From Oscheius dolichura (Eukaryota > Nematoda > Chromadorea > Rhabditida > Rhabditidae): DNA of 64,000 bases. This document shows positions 1 to 11,342 of the stretch, piece after piece. The stretch covers positions 2,728,001-2,792,000 of the forward strand of contig OW051492.1 of the NCBI GenBank assembly GCA_932521035.1. Reading direction: 5' to 3'. Under the pieces are notes generated by a model. It searched no databases. It was not told where the DNA came from and worked only from the letters and a program-made list of their open reading frames with translations. Each line of letters opens with the position of its first letter. The stretch's first letter is position 1. Made by a program: the position numbers and the translations under genes.

Positions 1-1027
1 CGGACTCCTTTGAAACAACGTCATCCTCCCCGTCAAGCTTAATCTTATAATTCACTTCGACAACAATTCAAAGAGAGCTAAGGTCTTTGGCCTTTTCTAG
101 ATTCTCTTTAGCTTGGCAATCGCTCCCAATACAGAAATTATTCAAGTTGCAACCTTGGAAGATGATCATCCATTTTCTCGAAGAGATTCCGGTAATTTAG
201 ACCAGCTTTTCCCATGTTCCCCAGTCTAAATTCACTACAAAACGCTAATTGACAAAATAAAGAATTTTTAGCATCAATTAGGAGAGATTGACAATGCTAC
301 AACAATCTCTGGGCAGCATACTCTCTATGGATGCGCAGGAGCCATACGGTATCCGGGTTCCGCGCGGCTATAAAGAACAAAATGAGTTTTCTTGTAGAAA
401 AGAGGATGACATAGTGGGAAGAAAATAGATGGTATCAAAGCTTTATGGATTATCCTACCAGGAAAACTGTCTCCGACTGGAACTCCCTCTACTTTTGTAT
501 GAAATAAAGGTACAGAGGTTCCCTCTTGGATTCGAGCTAAACCTAAAATATTTCTCGCCATATTTTTAGGCAATCCGACGTATAAATTCACCAGGAACTG
601 AAGCACGTAAAAAGAAATATATTTCGCCCTGTACTAAGCGCGAAAATCCTTATAAACGGACAGACCCCCTAGCGGTGTGACGTCAGACGCAGGGCCTGAC
701 AAGGGTGAGATTATTGAAGGACGAAACCTTTCCTAGAAGCCAGAAAGTCATCCCATTGGATGAATAATCGTCTACTGATCATTTTGATATCTTTCTTTAT
801 TGTTACCGTAACCCAGTGGAGGAGATATTGGAAGCGTTAACCTCCTGCAGTCATGGCTCATTCTCTCGGCCAATTTGAATATTTCATTCAAGATTTTGGT
901 ATGGTTCTATATGTAAATTCACGAGGAAGATTACAGTATCAAAAGAACCGAATGAAAACGGTTGAGAACGGCGAAAGTTGTTATAAACCGAGATTATCGC
1001 AGGCCGACCCCCGCAAGGCCCCTGTGT
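1..1027. other. Intergenic, no gene recognised
   Basis: Only short unrelated ORFs on both strands, without splice-linked continuation. One TGACGTCA octamer is at 678-685. Nothing else is supported. Confidence 0.5.
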
Positions 1028-1029
1028 TG

Positions 1030-2960
1030 ACGTCACGACTCCTTGCCATAAAAGGAGAGCAAAAAAGTTAATAGAACCAGGATAAAATTTATACCATTGG
1101 GAAGAGAATTCTGCGCTGATTCTTATAATCTGAACAGATTTAAACCGAACTTTTCTAGAAGCACGTTATGAGGCTCCAAAGTTAAGATACAAAAATGGGC
1201 TAATCACCCTTTTTCCGTGGGCTTTTCAGATTCCTAGGACATTTTGGGCTAGTTGGATTAAAAAAGGTCAGACAAACCTAACTATTGTAAAGAGTAGCCA
1301 GGAATTCTTTACCAAACGGAAAAAAATACACAAAAACAAAATAATTGGGAAAAATGAAGGAAATACCCATTTTATTCGACTTTTCTTGAAAATTTCTTTC
1401 ATCTCTGGATAGGGGCAGTCAAGGGGAACCTGATTACAGTAACCCGCCGCTAATAGACCAGTGTAATCTACTTCTGTAATCATTTGAACCCCTGCCATTC
1501 ATTCTGCTATAAAATGAAGTGTAAGCTAATTTCCTGAAATATTTTCTGATCGGCCGGCCCAGTTTGTCCCATTGAACGGGATGCATATGAAAATTTCTAC
1601 AGTACCCCAAAATACAGCTTTCCTTATAAAATGCTCTTTTGGATTATGAAGATGGCGAAGAAACTGGAAACTTTTCATATGAATGGATAAAGTAGGAGGA
1701 AAGGGTACTTCTATCAGAAAACAGTTCATTTTCACCGTGAAAATTTACAGTAATACTCGATAAAGAGCGCGAGTGAATAGTTTTCAGGATGAAAAACAAT
1801 TAAGCTACCGTTAAATTTCCTCAAAAAGTTTGGAGGTGGTAGATTAGACTGTTTTCTATCTATCATCCAAAAACAATCCATTTTTACCGTGAAAACGGCG
1901 CGCCAAGGTGTGAAATGAGGAGCGCGGTATTGCTGGGACGCGTGACGTCATGACCTGTTTTCAACAATAGAAACCAAAAAATTTCTCCAATCAGGATAAA
2001 TTTTATACCAAGGGAAAGAGTATTTTGAGCTGATTCTTACAATATGCAACATTCAGAGAATACTGTTAATAGGGAGAAATTATAAGGTTCGAAAGTTGAG
2101 ACACGAAAATGAAGAAATCGTATTTTCTCGACAAATTTTGAAGATGGGCAGAAGATTGTATGGGGTTTTGTATTCAGAAAGACTAGATGAACACAACCGT
2201 TACAAAATAAAGCAAAGAATTCTTTAGCAACCGGAGAAAATCCATAAAACATGAAAAACACGTAAAATGACTGAAACTTCCCTTTATTTCAACTTTTCAT
2301 GGAATTTTCTGTTACCTATGGATAGAGACCGCCAAGAGGAATATGGGTACCGTAATCCTACAACGTTCACTTTACAGTATCCCGCTTTTGTAGCCGTTCG
2401 AACTTTTACCTTTCCATTAGTTTTAATGCGTATTTCTACGGTAATTTTTGAAATGTTTTTGGATAGAAAAATTCAATTAGAGACTCTAGGCCTATTAAAA
2501 CTGTAATCTTCTACAGTATCCCTAATTATCACTTTTTTTAAACTTTCATCATGAAGATGGGCAGGTAATTGGCTACTTTTTATACGAGTGGATAAAGTAG
2601 ATCAAAATTATTCGTCCATCAAAAAACAGTTCATTTTCACCGAGTGGAATTACAGAAATACTCAATAAAGGGCGCCTCTGAACAGTTTTTCCGGTGGAAA
2701 ACAATTAAACCACCGTAGAAATTCTATAAAAAGTTGTGAGTGATTAGATCTGTCTATTTACCACCTTCAGTCCAAAAACAATCCATTTTCACCGTCAAAT
2801 CCCCGCGCAATAGCCCATAATGGAAGTGGAGGGTGCCGCAATCGAGAGGGAGCAGCGTGACGTCATCACAGCGCCTAGAACACTTTCAAATTCCCCAAAT
2901 TTCTTTTTATTTCGACGGTCAAATTGGATTGTTTTTTGGCAGCTGACAGTATATAAGATT
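1030..2960. repeat. Degenerate ~915-bp tandem repeat
   Basis: Two adjacent diverged units plus partial flanks can be aligned by eye. Shared landmarks recur in the same order: a stretch reading AACAATCCATTTTCACCGT, then TGACGTCA, then CAGGATAAATTTTATACCA, then a Phe-rich AT tract. TGACGTCA octamers fall at 1028, 1943 and 2858 (spacing 915 each), with another at 678. No convincing conserved reading frame runs through the units; the short ORFs differ between copies. I read it as non-coding satellite-like or regulatory repeat DNA. Confidence 0.6.
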
Positions 2961-3029
2961 CCCTTTCGAATGGAAGTAGTCTTATTCTCCTCCCTACCCT
3001 CCATCATAGTTTATTCCCAGTTCAAACTT

Positions 3030-3720
3030 TAGGGCGGGTTAAAAATATCCGAAATTTGGTGGTTTCTCCGCCCATAGCAACATTTTATGAAAAGTTTTAG
3101 TAACTGGGATCTTGTATGGCTTAACCCAGCCCTGCGATATACAAAATATCTTCCAGCTGATCTTCACACCTACAGGGAATACGGTAGCTATGGTCGCACT
3201 TTGACAGCTTGTAACTCCTCAATCTTTTGTCCGGATAAGCTGGGACTAAAACGCCCTCGTCTGGTTGAAATCCTCTATCGAATGGTAGATTTTTCTCCGG
3301 GTTGGAAAAGGTCAATTTTGACCTCACTTTTTATGGCAAAGTCTTTTGACACCTCCAAAAAATGGTCATTGAACCCAGTCGAGTGGGATATCATTCAATA
3401 GAGAATCTTCAGGGTAACCTTAGTTTCTACTTTGTTTTGACCTAACTAACAATTGAACCGAGTTATGAAGGGCTGAAGAAAAGCCTTCATTATTTCTCCC
3501 CCTACCCCATTTCGCTCCTTTTTCTAATCGTCCCGCATTAGAGTTCATAGATCAGGGCAACTTCAAACCGCTGTATTTTAGTTAATTTTCAATGTTTTAA
3601 AATGAAATCAAGTGAGTAAAGAACTCCGTCAAATTCTCTATCGAAAGATACCTCATATGTATAAATTTTACATATTTATTTTCCCAATCATGAGAAGAAC
3701 ACGATTGGGAAGTTTTTATA
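3030..3720. other. Unresolved interval with a 104-codon ORF
   Basis: The plus-strand ORF 3087-3401 is open for 104 codons but has no signal peptide, recognisable domain or flanking splice continuation. The opposite strand is also open for 68 codons. I cannot decide whether either is real. Confidence 0.2.
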
Positions 3721-3853
3721 TGATAGTCCGTTTCAAACGGACTGTCACGAGCGGTACGTCTCCGTTGCGGGACCAGGAAGCTTCAAATCTGGTCTCGCAG
3801 CGGAGATGAGCCCCGAATTTTGAACTTCTGACCTATTCGGACCATACTATAGT
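3718..3853. repeat. MITE-like palindrome, family 1
   Basis: Imperfect inverted repeat whose outer arms read about ATAGTCCGTTTCAAACGGA and whose inner arms carry CTCCGTTGCGGGACCAGG facing a CGCAGCGGAGA complement. Relatives are at about 5485, 9916, 10300, 23296, 24436 and 35560. No coding capacity, so a non-autonomous element. Confidence 0.65.
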
Positions 3854-3920
3854 TGAAAAAATAAGATTTTAGATTTATTTTAATAAAGAAAAAAGAAAAT
3901 GAAGGGATATGAGTGAATGT

Positions 3921-4501
3921 TTAGGTCATATACGCATTGTATGTTCTGGGTTGTTGAGTATTCTTCGTCAAGTTGATTTCATTGATGGTTCTCTTGATAG
4001 TCCAAGCCAGAAGTCCCTGAACACCCATAACAATGAGGTAGAGGACGATGATGAAGGCGATCGCTCCGCCCCCGTTATCTGTAATTTACTGTTAGAAGCT
4101 GGGGAGGAGATAAACCAACCGTAGTTAACATCACCAATGACGTCGGAGATGAAGAGGATGCCGACAATCATCAGGATAAAGGTCAGGACAATATTGAGCA
4201 CGGTGAACCAGAAGGCAATTTTCAACATTTTACGGTTTTTGCTGGAGGCAGCGACGAGGACGAACAAGCTGACAAGGATCTAAAAAGGGGGCAAGGTTTC
4301 TAATTTTTAGAGACTTACATTGACAATAGAGGCGATCAGATTAACTACCGTGTTCCCATCGCTAAAATCAGCCGAGCCATCAGTGAATCCAATAATCAGA
4401 TTGATTATGGATACAGCCAAGGACAGTGAACTCCAAACGACGAGGCAGGTCCTCGCCGCGCAACACAGGCATCCTGTTCCTGGCTCATCCATCTCAGCCA
4501 T
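3921..4501 (-). CDS. Four-transmembrane small membrane protein
   Basis: Three exons: 4501-4319, 4279 to about 4108, and about 4066-3921. Intron 1 has a GTAAGT donor and TTTTTAG acceptor; intron 2 is about 41 nt with an ACAG acceptor. Splicing removes the apparent frame change and opens a fourth helix (reads roughly GGGAIAFIIVLYLIVMGV). The protein starts MAEMDEPGTG, has a CLCC motif before helix 1, and shows four hydrophobic segments with a short basic tail. It resembles in layout small MARVEL- or tetraspan-like nematode proteins, but I recognise no family signature. An AATAAA-type signal follows the stop. Confidence is good for the gene, low for function. Confidence 0.72.
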
Positions 4502-4519
4502 CTTCTTGCTAAATTTAGG

Positions 4520-5013
4520 AAAAGTTTTAAAAAAACAGTCAGAGACCTAGGAACTGTAGATTTTCGCGGGCTTTGAGAAAGCCCGGGAAATGGATGATTC
4601 GCCCAAAATATAGTTTATTTTGATTATTTTGATGCCACTGCTCATAAACAATCGAAAGCATACCAAAAAAACTGGAAAAAATACGCCAAAACCGTCGGCG
4701 CGTTCAATTTTCAAAAGCGCGCCAAAGGCAGGGGACGCTTGTGAGCGCAGTCGCCGCAGGACCACTGCGCTCAAACCGAGGGTCCCTGATTGTTCCTTTA
4801 AGATAGCCGATGCAGAAAGACAGCGTAGGAAAATTCGTTATCTTTAAACCGGGTAGAGAAAAAGATTAGCATTCTTTGTGAGTGACTGTATCCAACTGGA
4901 AACACTCAGAGTTTACAATGGGCGAGAGGGGAGAGATAAGGGGAATGAAACAGAAGACGAGAAGATAACGTCATGGGAATCGTGTGAAGTCTGTTTCAGA
5001 TGAAAAAGGATTA
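4520..5013. other. Intergenic, no gene recognised
   Basis: Upstream side of the four-helix gene; contains overlapping short ORFs on both strands without splice-supported continuation. Confidence 0.4.
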
Positions 5014-5470
5014 CAAGGGAAGTGCACGAACTCGCCCTTACCGATTTGGCTGGGTTTATGTGTATTATGTAGCCCTATATCAGTTATGTACAAAAAAAAA
5101 TTAGCTGCTATTCCGCGGAGGGCGAGAAGCTGGTTTCTGCATACGCAGAATGACCTGCTTATTTCATTTATTCCATGAAATTGTGCAAATTTCTTGTACC
5201 GGGTGGGCTTCTCTTTGTACTGTGCTTGTTAAGCAGGTCATTCTGCGTATGCAGAAACCAACCGGAGTCTTCTAGTGTGTAAGGATCAAAAGTTATGAAG
5301 ACGAGAAAATGAGTCAAAATACCAGGTTTTTGACCTTCAAAGTGGTCTAGCTTCTCGCCCTCCGCAGTATAGCAGCTAATTTTTTTGTTTTTGTACATCA
5401 CTGGTATAGGGCTACATAATACACATAAAACCAGCCAAGTCGGCAAAGGCAAGTTCGTGCACTTCCCTTG
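5014..5470. repeat. Long foldback (inverted) repeat
   Basis: Left arm (about 5014-5160) and right arm (about 5225-5470) are reverse complements over roughly 140 bp, starting with CAAGGGAAGTGCACGAACT and ending at CAGAATGACCTGCTT. The right arm is interrupted by about 90 extra bases (5262-5350). ORFs on both strands within it are mirror images of each other. No transposase sequence is present; it is a snapback element or MITE. Confidence 0.75.
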
Positions 5471-5484
5471 TTAGTTTGAAAGTT

Positions 5485-5592
5485 GTTATAGTCCATTTTC
5501 AACAGAAAAGACTTCAAAATCCGCGGCGCGTCTCCGCTGCGGAACCAGGTTTGATGCTTGCTGGTCCCGCAGCGGAACGTTGTTGTCTAGAT
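5485..5592. repeat. MITE-like palindrome, family 1 (diverged)
   Basis: Begins TATAGTCCATTTTCAAC and contains the family core CGTCTCCGCTGCGGAACCAGG opposed by TGGTCCCGCAGCGGAACG. The right terminus is poorly preserved. Confidence 0.5.
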
Positions 5593-5943
5593 CGGAGAGA
5601 TGCCTTATAAAATGGACAATTTGAACTGTGACTGTGAGGACAACAACTGCAGAATTATCTGTTTGGACTGGGCCGATAAGTGGAAGGCTCGCAGCATGGT
5701 TCATAACCTATCATGGAATCTAGAAGAACTTTCTCCATCTAATACACAAAGTAAAGAGGAAAGGAAGTGTTGCAATCTCCACCCATTAGGACGCCTTTTA
5801 TTTGCAGCCTATATATCTCACTGAGATAGGGTGCCTAGTCTACTGATAAAGCAGAGACGATGCGGTCTAACCTCTACGCGACGTCATATGGATCGGTCGA
5901 TGAGAACCAATGGCTCAATCATTAATCAACTCAACCACACAAA

Positions 5944-6228
5944 TCATTTGTGGCAAATGACGTGGAGGAGGAGGTGGATGACCGACTGAATCAGCTTGGC
6001 TACAACTAGGAGACCAAACTGGTCACATTCAACTGAAGGCAACCTTTTCATCGGAGCAAGACTCTTTCCTTTTTTACGGTACGTTTCCAAATGTTGACAA
6101 TTTCCGTGATAATCAAAGATCAAAGTAATCAAAGAACCGAAGATCAGAAAGTTGTAAAAATCCTGAAACCCCGGGTTATTTTTAAAGAGAACCGAACCAT
6201 TTTTTCGGATGAGTGAATACTTGTTCAT
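5944..6228 (-). CDS. Possible small membrane protein ORF
   Basis: An ATG-initiated frame of 95 codons beginning MNKYSLIRK, with one hydrophobic segment (YNFLIFGSLITLIFDY) near residues 25-41 and a second near the C-terminus. There is no splice confirmation and no paralogue in the window. It lies about 190 bp upstream of the divergent chemoreceptor gene. It could equally be one exon of a longer gene or chance. Confidence 0.28.
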   Translation of the reverse strand: MNKYSLIRKNGSVLFKNNPGFQDFYNFLIFGSLITLIFDYHGNCQHLETYRKKGKSLAPMKRLPSVECDQFGLLVVAKLIQSVIHLLLHVICHK

Positions 6229-6419
6229 CCCTGCCGTCAAAGATGTCCTTTTGATCGTCTAAAAAAGTTCAAGCGTACCTAAATCTCACCTGATTCATTA
6301 CAACCTCTTCTAGTTGGTCAAACCTCGTTCACTTCAGAATTCATCCAGATCAAAACATCTTACGACGCAAACAATTAGTACGCGAACACCTGGTTGTATT
6401 GCAAGAGTGTTTCCCATAT

Positions 6420-8580
6420 ATGGTGCCCGACTACGCTCTCAGTGCGTCTCTCTCTTCTCCGGATGACTTCGATCCCTGTCCATTGTGGTTTTTCTATACC
6501 GCGACTAGTTTCTTCCTCGGGTTGGGGATCTTCCCCCTCGGGCTATTCTGTATCTGGTGCAAGAGTCCCAAAGGAATGAACACGGCTTATAAGACTCTCT
6601 ACAGTATTATGATATTTTTGTAAGTATACTTATTCTTCTTATTTTTCTAGTTCACTCCTTTCTGGAGCCAAATTTAAAGGGAGCCTACCGCAGTAAAAAA
6701 AATTGGTGACAGTGGTGACAATAATTATTGCGCCAAACCCTGATTTTCAAGATTTCTAGTTTTTAATTTTTGGATCATTGCAAGTTTCATCGATTTTTAT
6801 ACTTTGTGCACATTTTCTAATAAGGTTATGTAATGCGCCGCCGCCGCACCCGTAACATATCGGCAGGTCGTACTGTAGCGCGCAATTTTACTGCGGTAGG
6901 TTCCCTTTAAAACCGAGACTCAATTTCTAAAGGGAAAATCAGTAGTTTGGCCATTCGTTCGCCCTTTTCCCTATTACCGTATCCTTTGACCTCAAACCTC
7001 CTCAAATCTGTTAAAGAGGAAGTAAAATCTTTATTCCTGGCAACAAAGACTAGAGAACACAGGATATAATCATCCTGCCCTGTACTCTGTTGCGAATTTC
7101 TCTATTATTGGCCGTACAATACAATTTTAGCGCCTAATTCCATTATTCACCTAACGTCATTAGATCACCTGAGCGAACCATGCAAAACGAAGTATATTCA
7201 TTAAGAAAGTTGCCCTTTTTTCCGTCTTGGAGGGGCTAGATCTTGTAGAGAAGGAAACGTCCTAATTTCTAGTTCAAAAGTCCATTTTTTTTTGTTGAAA
7301 ACGAGTAACGAAGAGCTAGGACTACTGTAAGTGTTTACCATTGAAACGGCCCATTATCACGGAAAATAGATTTCAGAGATAAACAGCTCTTTTTTTACTG
7401 GATTAATGAATTCATTGCGCTTGCCAATAAACAAAACTTACCCTTTGGTCAAGTCTGATTGCTCAGCACGCGCCGCAAAAGGACGGCGCTTTACATTATT
7501 CAACAGTGTATCAGAGCAAAACCCCCGATTGGGGTATAGTCTATGCAAGGCGAGGTAAAATTAGATGATATGATTAGTTTTTTAAGGAAGAAAAAGAGAT
7601 TTGTTTGTAACTGTTATATATATATTCCATTTCAGTTCCTTCTGTATGCACCTGACTGCGTGTTCGTCCCTTCCCGTCTTCATTTTCCCTTATCGAGTCG
7701 CCGTAATAACTTCCGGGATCGTTACTTCCCTTGGTTTCACTACAAACGTCCTCTTCTCTCTATTGTTTATGTTCGGATGCTGTAAGTTTCTTCTCCTTCT
7801 AGTTTAATCCATTTTTAGCCATAGCCTGTGCCAATGGAGCGTTGTTCTACTACCGTACTGACGCCTTATTACCGCCTGACCATCGATGGAATAAAAAATT
7901 CATAAGGAGGACCTTCTATTCCCTCATAATGACCTCCTACATCCCGATCTTCTTTATTTTCTATTTCGAAGGGAGGAAAGATCAAGATCTATTGAAAAAG
8001 GAAGCCTTCCAGGTAATTTTACAGTAAACAAGGGTATGGTAATCGTTTCAGGACGTCGGTTTCATTACAAAATACCTCTGGGAGGAGAGAACCGTCGTCT
8101 ATAATATCTCCCTCTATAATTCTTTTATTTATATCCTCTTCGGCTATATTCTAATCTACGCGGGGGTTCCTATCCTTCTGATTATTGGCCTCTTCTTCAA
8201 TTATGTCCATATCCTCACCCAGTTTAATAGAAACGCCTCGAAGAGGACAGCCCGTCTCCATTCTATCCTCTATACCACCCTGGTCGCTCAAGTCGGTGTC
8301 TATAGCATCCTCTTCGCTCTGCCCGTCATCGTCTTTCTAATTTTTGTATCATTTAGAATTGGAAACAATAGTTAGTTGGAATTTATAGGGACCTTATCGA
8401 ATTATAGCCCTAATCCAAGTAGGAACATGCGTTTTCGGCATTAGTCCAGCTGCCGGAGTGTTTACCATGATCGCAGTTAATCAACACTATCGAATATATT
8501 TAATACAATTATTCTCGAAGAAAAGTAAGAACATAAATAAGAACAGTGGAGAACATAAAATTAATGTTTTGGATCGGTAG
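6420..8580 (+). CDS. Seven-transmembrane chemoreceptor (Srh/Str-superfamily-like)
   Basis: Five exons: 6420-6619, 7636-7781, 7819-8012, 8052-8345 and 8389-8580, all with GT-AG ends and consistent phases. Features typical of nematode serpentine receptors are a short extracellular N-terminus, TM1 followed by KGMNTAYKTLYSIM, a PYR motif after TM3, ALFYYRTDALLP in the second loop, a long LH-containing helix (ARLHSILYTTLVAQVGV), and a final PYR-type motif plus TM7 with a Lys-rich tail. It would act as an odorant or pheromone GPCR in chemosensory cilia (family knowledge). Intron 1 is unusually long (about 1 kb) and holds a MITE. It is related to the receptor at 18.9 kb but clearly diverged. Subfamily assignment is tentative. 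Confidence 0.85.
6673..6912. repeat. MITE-like element with terminal inverted repeats, in an intron
   Basis: The ends TTTAAAGGGAGCCTACCGCA and the reverse complement TGCGGTAGGTTCCCTTTAAA bound about 240 bp inside intron 1 of the chemoreceptor. No ORF inside. Confidence 0.6.
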
Positions 8581-8960
8581 ACGGAACAATGGGAAGTTTT
8601 GAATCCAACCCTGGGCGTAATTTCGGTCTTGGGCGCGTCCCCTCGCCCCGAACCAAAACAAACTTGGGAACAGCCAGTGTATAATGCTTAATTCAGTTAA
8701 AATGTTAATAGTCCCGTACTTAACTCGATTCTTTCAGAAGTTGTCCCAATCAAGCGAAATTCCGTCTCTACAGTCCTCAAAATATAACAGAATCGACAAT
8801 AAAGTTTTATACCCCCCTTGAATATCAAATAAGTTGAATTTACTTTGCCAGACCCCTATTCTTGTCACAGAAATCGTTTCAAGACCATAAACCCCCGCCC
8901 AACTCCCCGCCATCCCTTAAAATCAAATCAAAAACACTAGAACGCCACTGCGCAGGTGTA

Positions 8961-9822
8961 TTATACGCTGCTCTCGTTATCACTGGCGCTGCTCTCCTCT
9001 TCTTCGCCGACCGACATCGTGTCCATCAGGTTCTGGATGTTGGTGAGCTGCTCATCGGCGAGAATCGACTTCTCGATCAGCTCTTCCTTCTCCTTCATCT
9101 TCTTCTGGGCCGCCTCGTTGAGCAGATCCATCAGGACCTTCTTGTCCGCAAACTGGACGAGACAATTCCACTGATCAGCGACTTGCTGAGACTTTTGAAG
9201 AGTTTGTTCCGTCTGCTGGAGAGACTGCTGAGATTCTTGGAAAGATTGCTGGGAAAGCTGGAGAGATTTCTCCGACTCCTGAAGGGCCTGCTTCAGCTGC
9301 TCCTTCTCCTCTTCCGACGATTTCATCGTCTCCCCCATCTTCTCCAGGTCGGCTTGCTTCACACGGTACAGATTGGTCAATCGTTACTGCTCTTTTACAG
9401 CTTGCCTCTTCATAGCATCAATCTCCTGCAGCAGTTCCTTTGTTCTATCCCGGAAAAAATGTGGTAATCCGTGAAGTGTTCACGACAGTAGTATATACTG
9501 CGGTCACCATGAGTCAGAGGATCTTCATCCGTGTCGTCTTCATCCTCTTCTCTGAATAGAACAATTGAAACTGCTGTACGAATCATACTTACGAGCCTTC
9601 ATAATCGCTCAGATAAGTATTACAGAGATGAATTTGAGTCAGCCGGAGTTCGGAACCGACGCGGCGACCTCCATTGTAGAACAGGGCAATTTTTCCATCA
9701 ACATCTAATAGGCATTTCACGATGGCCAGCAGCTTCTTCACAGAGATGGCATCGTTCACGTAAATGGAAATATACACGGTGCCTTTCCTATCGCCGAAGT
9801 TGTACTTGATGCTGAAGGCCAT
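8961..9822 (-). pseudogene. Coiled-coil protein gene, probably disrupted
   Basis: Exon 1 (9822-9594) starts MAFSIKYNF and ends at a GTAAGT donor. An acceptor follows before an acidic stretch (EEDEDDTDEDP). The C-terminal part (to 8961) encodes a strong Gln/Glu-rich coiled coil with heptad-like runs such as LQESEKSLQLSQQSFQESQQ and an acidic tail. Two problems exist. The acidic exon and the coiled-coil exon are not joined in frame by any canonical splice pair I can find. An in-frame TAA (near 9383) also sits between KEQ and RLTNLYRVK. Either the gene is decaying, the base calls contain errors, or I miss an exon. Function unknown. Confidence 0.5.
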
Positions 9823-9915
9823 CCTATTGCGAAGACATAGGAACAATGAGATAGAATTTTTCCGGAGGCTGACCCATTTTTAATCCGTGATATCTTGTTT
9901 TAGACATGCGAAATG

Positions 9916-10010
9916 TGGTTATAGTCCGTTTCCAACGGATATGCCACGAGTTAAAATTTCGCGTGGCATCTCCGTTGCGGGACCAAGTTTGAAGAACCCG
10001 CACCCGCTAT
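9916..10010. repeat. MITE-like family 1, partial
   Basis: Begins TATAGTCCGTTTCCAACGGA and includes the core CATCTCCGTTGCGGGACCA; only the left half is recognisable. Confidence 0.5.
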
Positions 10011-10299
10011 CCTGATGGGATATAATCGATTGACGTCCATTCTTTTCCAAAAAATAAGACGGCCATGAGAAATATAGTAGCAGCACTGCTTTTGAACTCG
10101 CCCTTCTTATTCCTAAATGGGTGGAGCGGTTCCTGACACTATCAGCACGATCTCTGTTTCTAGTCTGCTCCGTTATCTGCCCAGTGTCCGCGGTACAAAG
10201 GAAGGGCCGTTATCATTGGAGAACAGGCTATAATCAACCGCTTGCAGCTGTAAAAAAGATCAATAGGACGGGGAAAGGGGGTAATGTACAGTTTGCATC

Positions 10300-10430
10300 C
10301 CGAGATGCTATTCGTTACCAACAGATATGTCACGGAGTTCAAAGGTCTGCCGCGTCTCCGCTACGGGAAGCTTCAAATCCGGCCCCGCAGCGGAGATACG
10401 CCGCGAAGTTTAAACTCGTGGAAACGGTGT
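10300..10430. repeat. MITE-like palindrome, family 1
   Basis: Contains CGTCTCCGCTACGGGA opposed by CCCCGCAGCGGAGATACGC, with outer arms ACAGATATGTCACGGAG and its diverged complement. Confidence 0.5.
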
Positions 10431-10558
10431 TCCGGAAGATTGTGAATTTCCAGTTGTCGTCAAAGGAGAGAAACTCGGCGTTGACGGTATAATAAGCACC
10501 GGTATACAGTATTATTCTCATTGACGTAAAGGAAAACAATTGTGTTTTTGTAGCGAGA

Positions 10559-11001
10559 TCAATTATTGAAGAATGAGCCAAGATTATCCAAGTTTTCTTG
10601 AGTGGGGTCAAAAATACAAGCTATTGCCAGGCCGATGATAATAAGCACGACGAAGATACATGCCATGCTCTGGCAGTAACCATCACATTTCTCACATCCT
10701 GAACATTTCCACTGTACCATAGTTTAAAGGAGAATTTACCTTTAATCAGGAATGGAGAAGATGAGTGACCATGGCTACTGTGGTGCCCCTGGTGCCCGTG
10801 GTTTCCATGGCCTCTATGACCTGTAGAATGGGAAGTTCCTAGATTAACAGAAGTAGCAGCGGGTCTGCTCGGGGTAGTTGTAGGAGCGGAGAAGGTCGGC
10901 CGTGCTCCCGAGCCGATATTACCAGTTGAGAAGGAGGGAGTGGCCCCGGAGCCGATGGAGGGGAAGGAGGGAGAGGCGCCGGTTCCGATGGTGTATACCA
11001 T
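10559..11001 (-). CDS. A1: small single-pass membrane protein, Ser/Gly/Pro/His-rich N-terminus
   Basis: Two exons, 11001-10740 and 10698-10559, with a 41-nt phase-1 intron; 133 aa. The start MVYTIGTGA is chosen because it is the first ATG after a TATAAAAG box about 40 bp upstream and is shared by all four copies. The N-terminus holds three degenerate repeats of the form IG-S/T-GA-x-PS/T-F, followed by a His/Gly-rich stretch. Exon 2 begins with Cys residues (GCEKCDGYC), then one hydrophobic helix (IFVVLIIIGLAIACIF) and a short acidic tail after FDP. Predicted to be tail-anchored with a long cytosolic N-terminus. It shares a 61-bp promoter gap with the divergent ORF at 11063. No known family; three paralogues are in the window. 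Confidence 0.75.
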
Positions 11002-11062
11002 TAAGGATGATAGATTCTGATTGGAAGGGAGACTTTTATAGAAAGACACGATAAGGACAGCT
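11002..11062. promoter_or_regulatory. Divergent promoter between A1 and its basic-peptide partner
   Basis: The 61 bp between the two ATGs contain a TATAAAAG box (minus strand, about 11034-11041) within the palindrome-like CTTTTATAGAAAG. The same arrangement and sequence recur at 14848-14908, 16631-16691 and 29520-29580, so it is conserved across all four copies. Confidence 0.6.
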
Positions 11063-11209
11063 ATGAACTCGGGGGGAAGTGACGCGGCAAAACGAAGGGG
11101 GCCTGTTCCCCTAGGGGAAGACCCTGATAAGGAGACCAACTGGAGGGAACGATTACGTAGATGGGGAACGGACGATGTTAGTCACTGGGGAGAAAACTAC
11201 AGGGGCTAA
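11063..11209 (+). CDS. Basic micro-ORF partner of A1 (MNS-1)
   Basis: 48 codons starting MNSGGSDAAKRRG, rich in Arg/Trp/Asp (WRERLRRWGTDDVSHWG). It is the first ATG on the plus side of the shared promoter. Compared with the copy at 16692 it differs by an 18-nt in-frame length change, so the frame is kept, which favours real coding. A copy at 29519 is also open. It has no signal peptide or transmembrane segment and matches no family I know. It may be only the first exon of a longer transcript, because the region after the stop (to about 11290) is also conserved between copies. Confidence 0.5.
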   Translation: MNSGGSDAAKRRGPVPLGEDPDKETNWRERLRRWGTDDVSHWGENYRG

Positions 11210-11342
11210 TTATAGAGCCCTGTTGTTCGCAATTGGATCATCCTCCCATCAGCTGTGGGATAATTATGAATCGATGAAGAGGAAGAGAGGTTGACCCAGC
11301 TCTTGATCCCTAGTGTCTTACAGCCGATCCACAGCTAACGAG

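Noticed and set aside
10621-11139. N-terminal extension of the A-family proteins (VSLSG ... LPSNQNLSS) upstream of MVYT
   Set aside because: There is no ATG at its start, it would run through the TATA box, and it is frameshifted in copy 2. The MVYT start after the TATA box is preferred.
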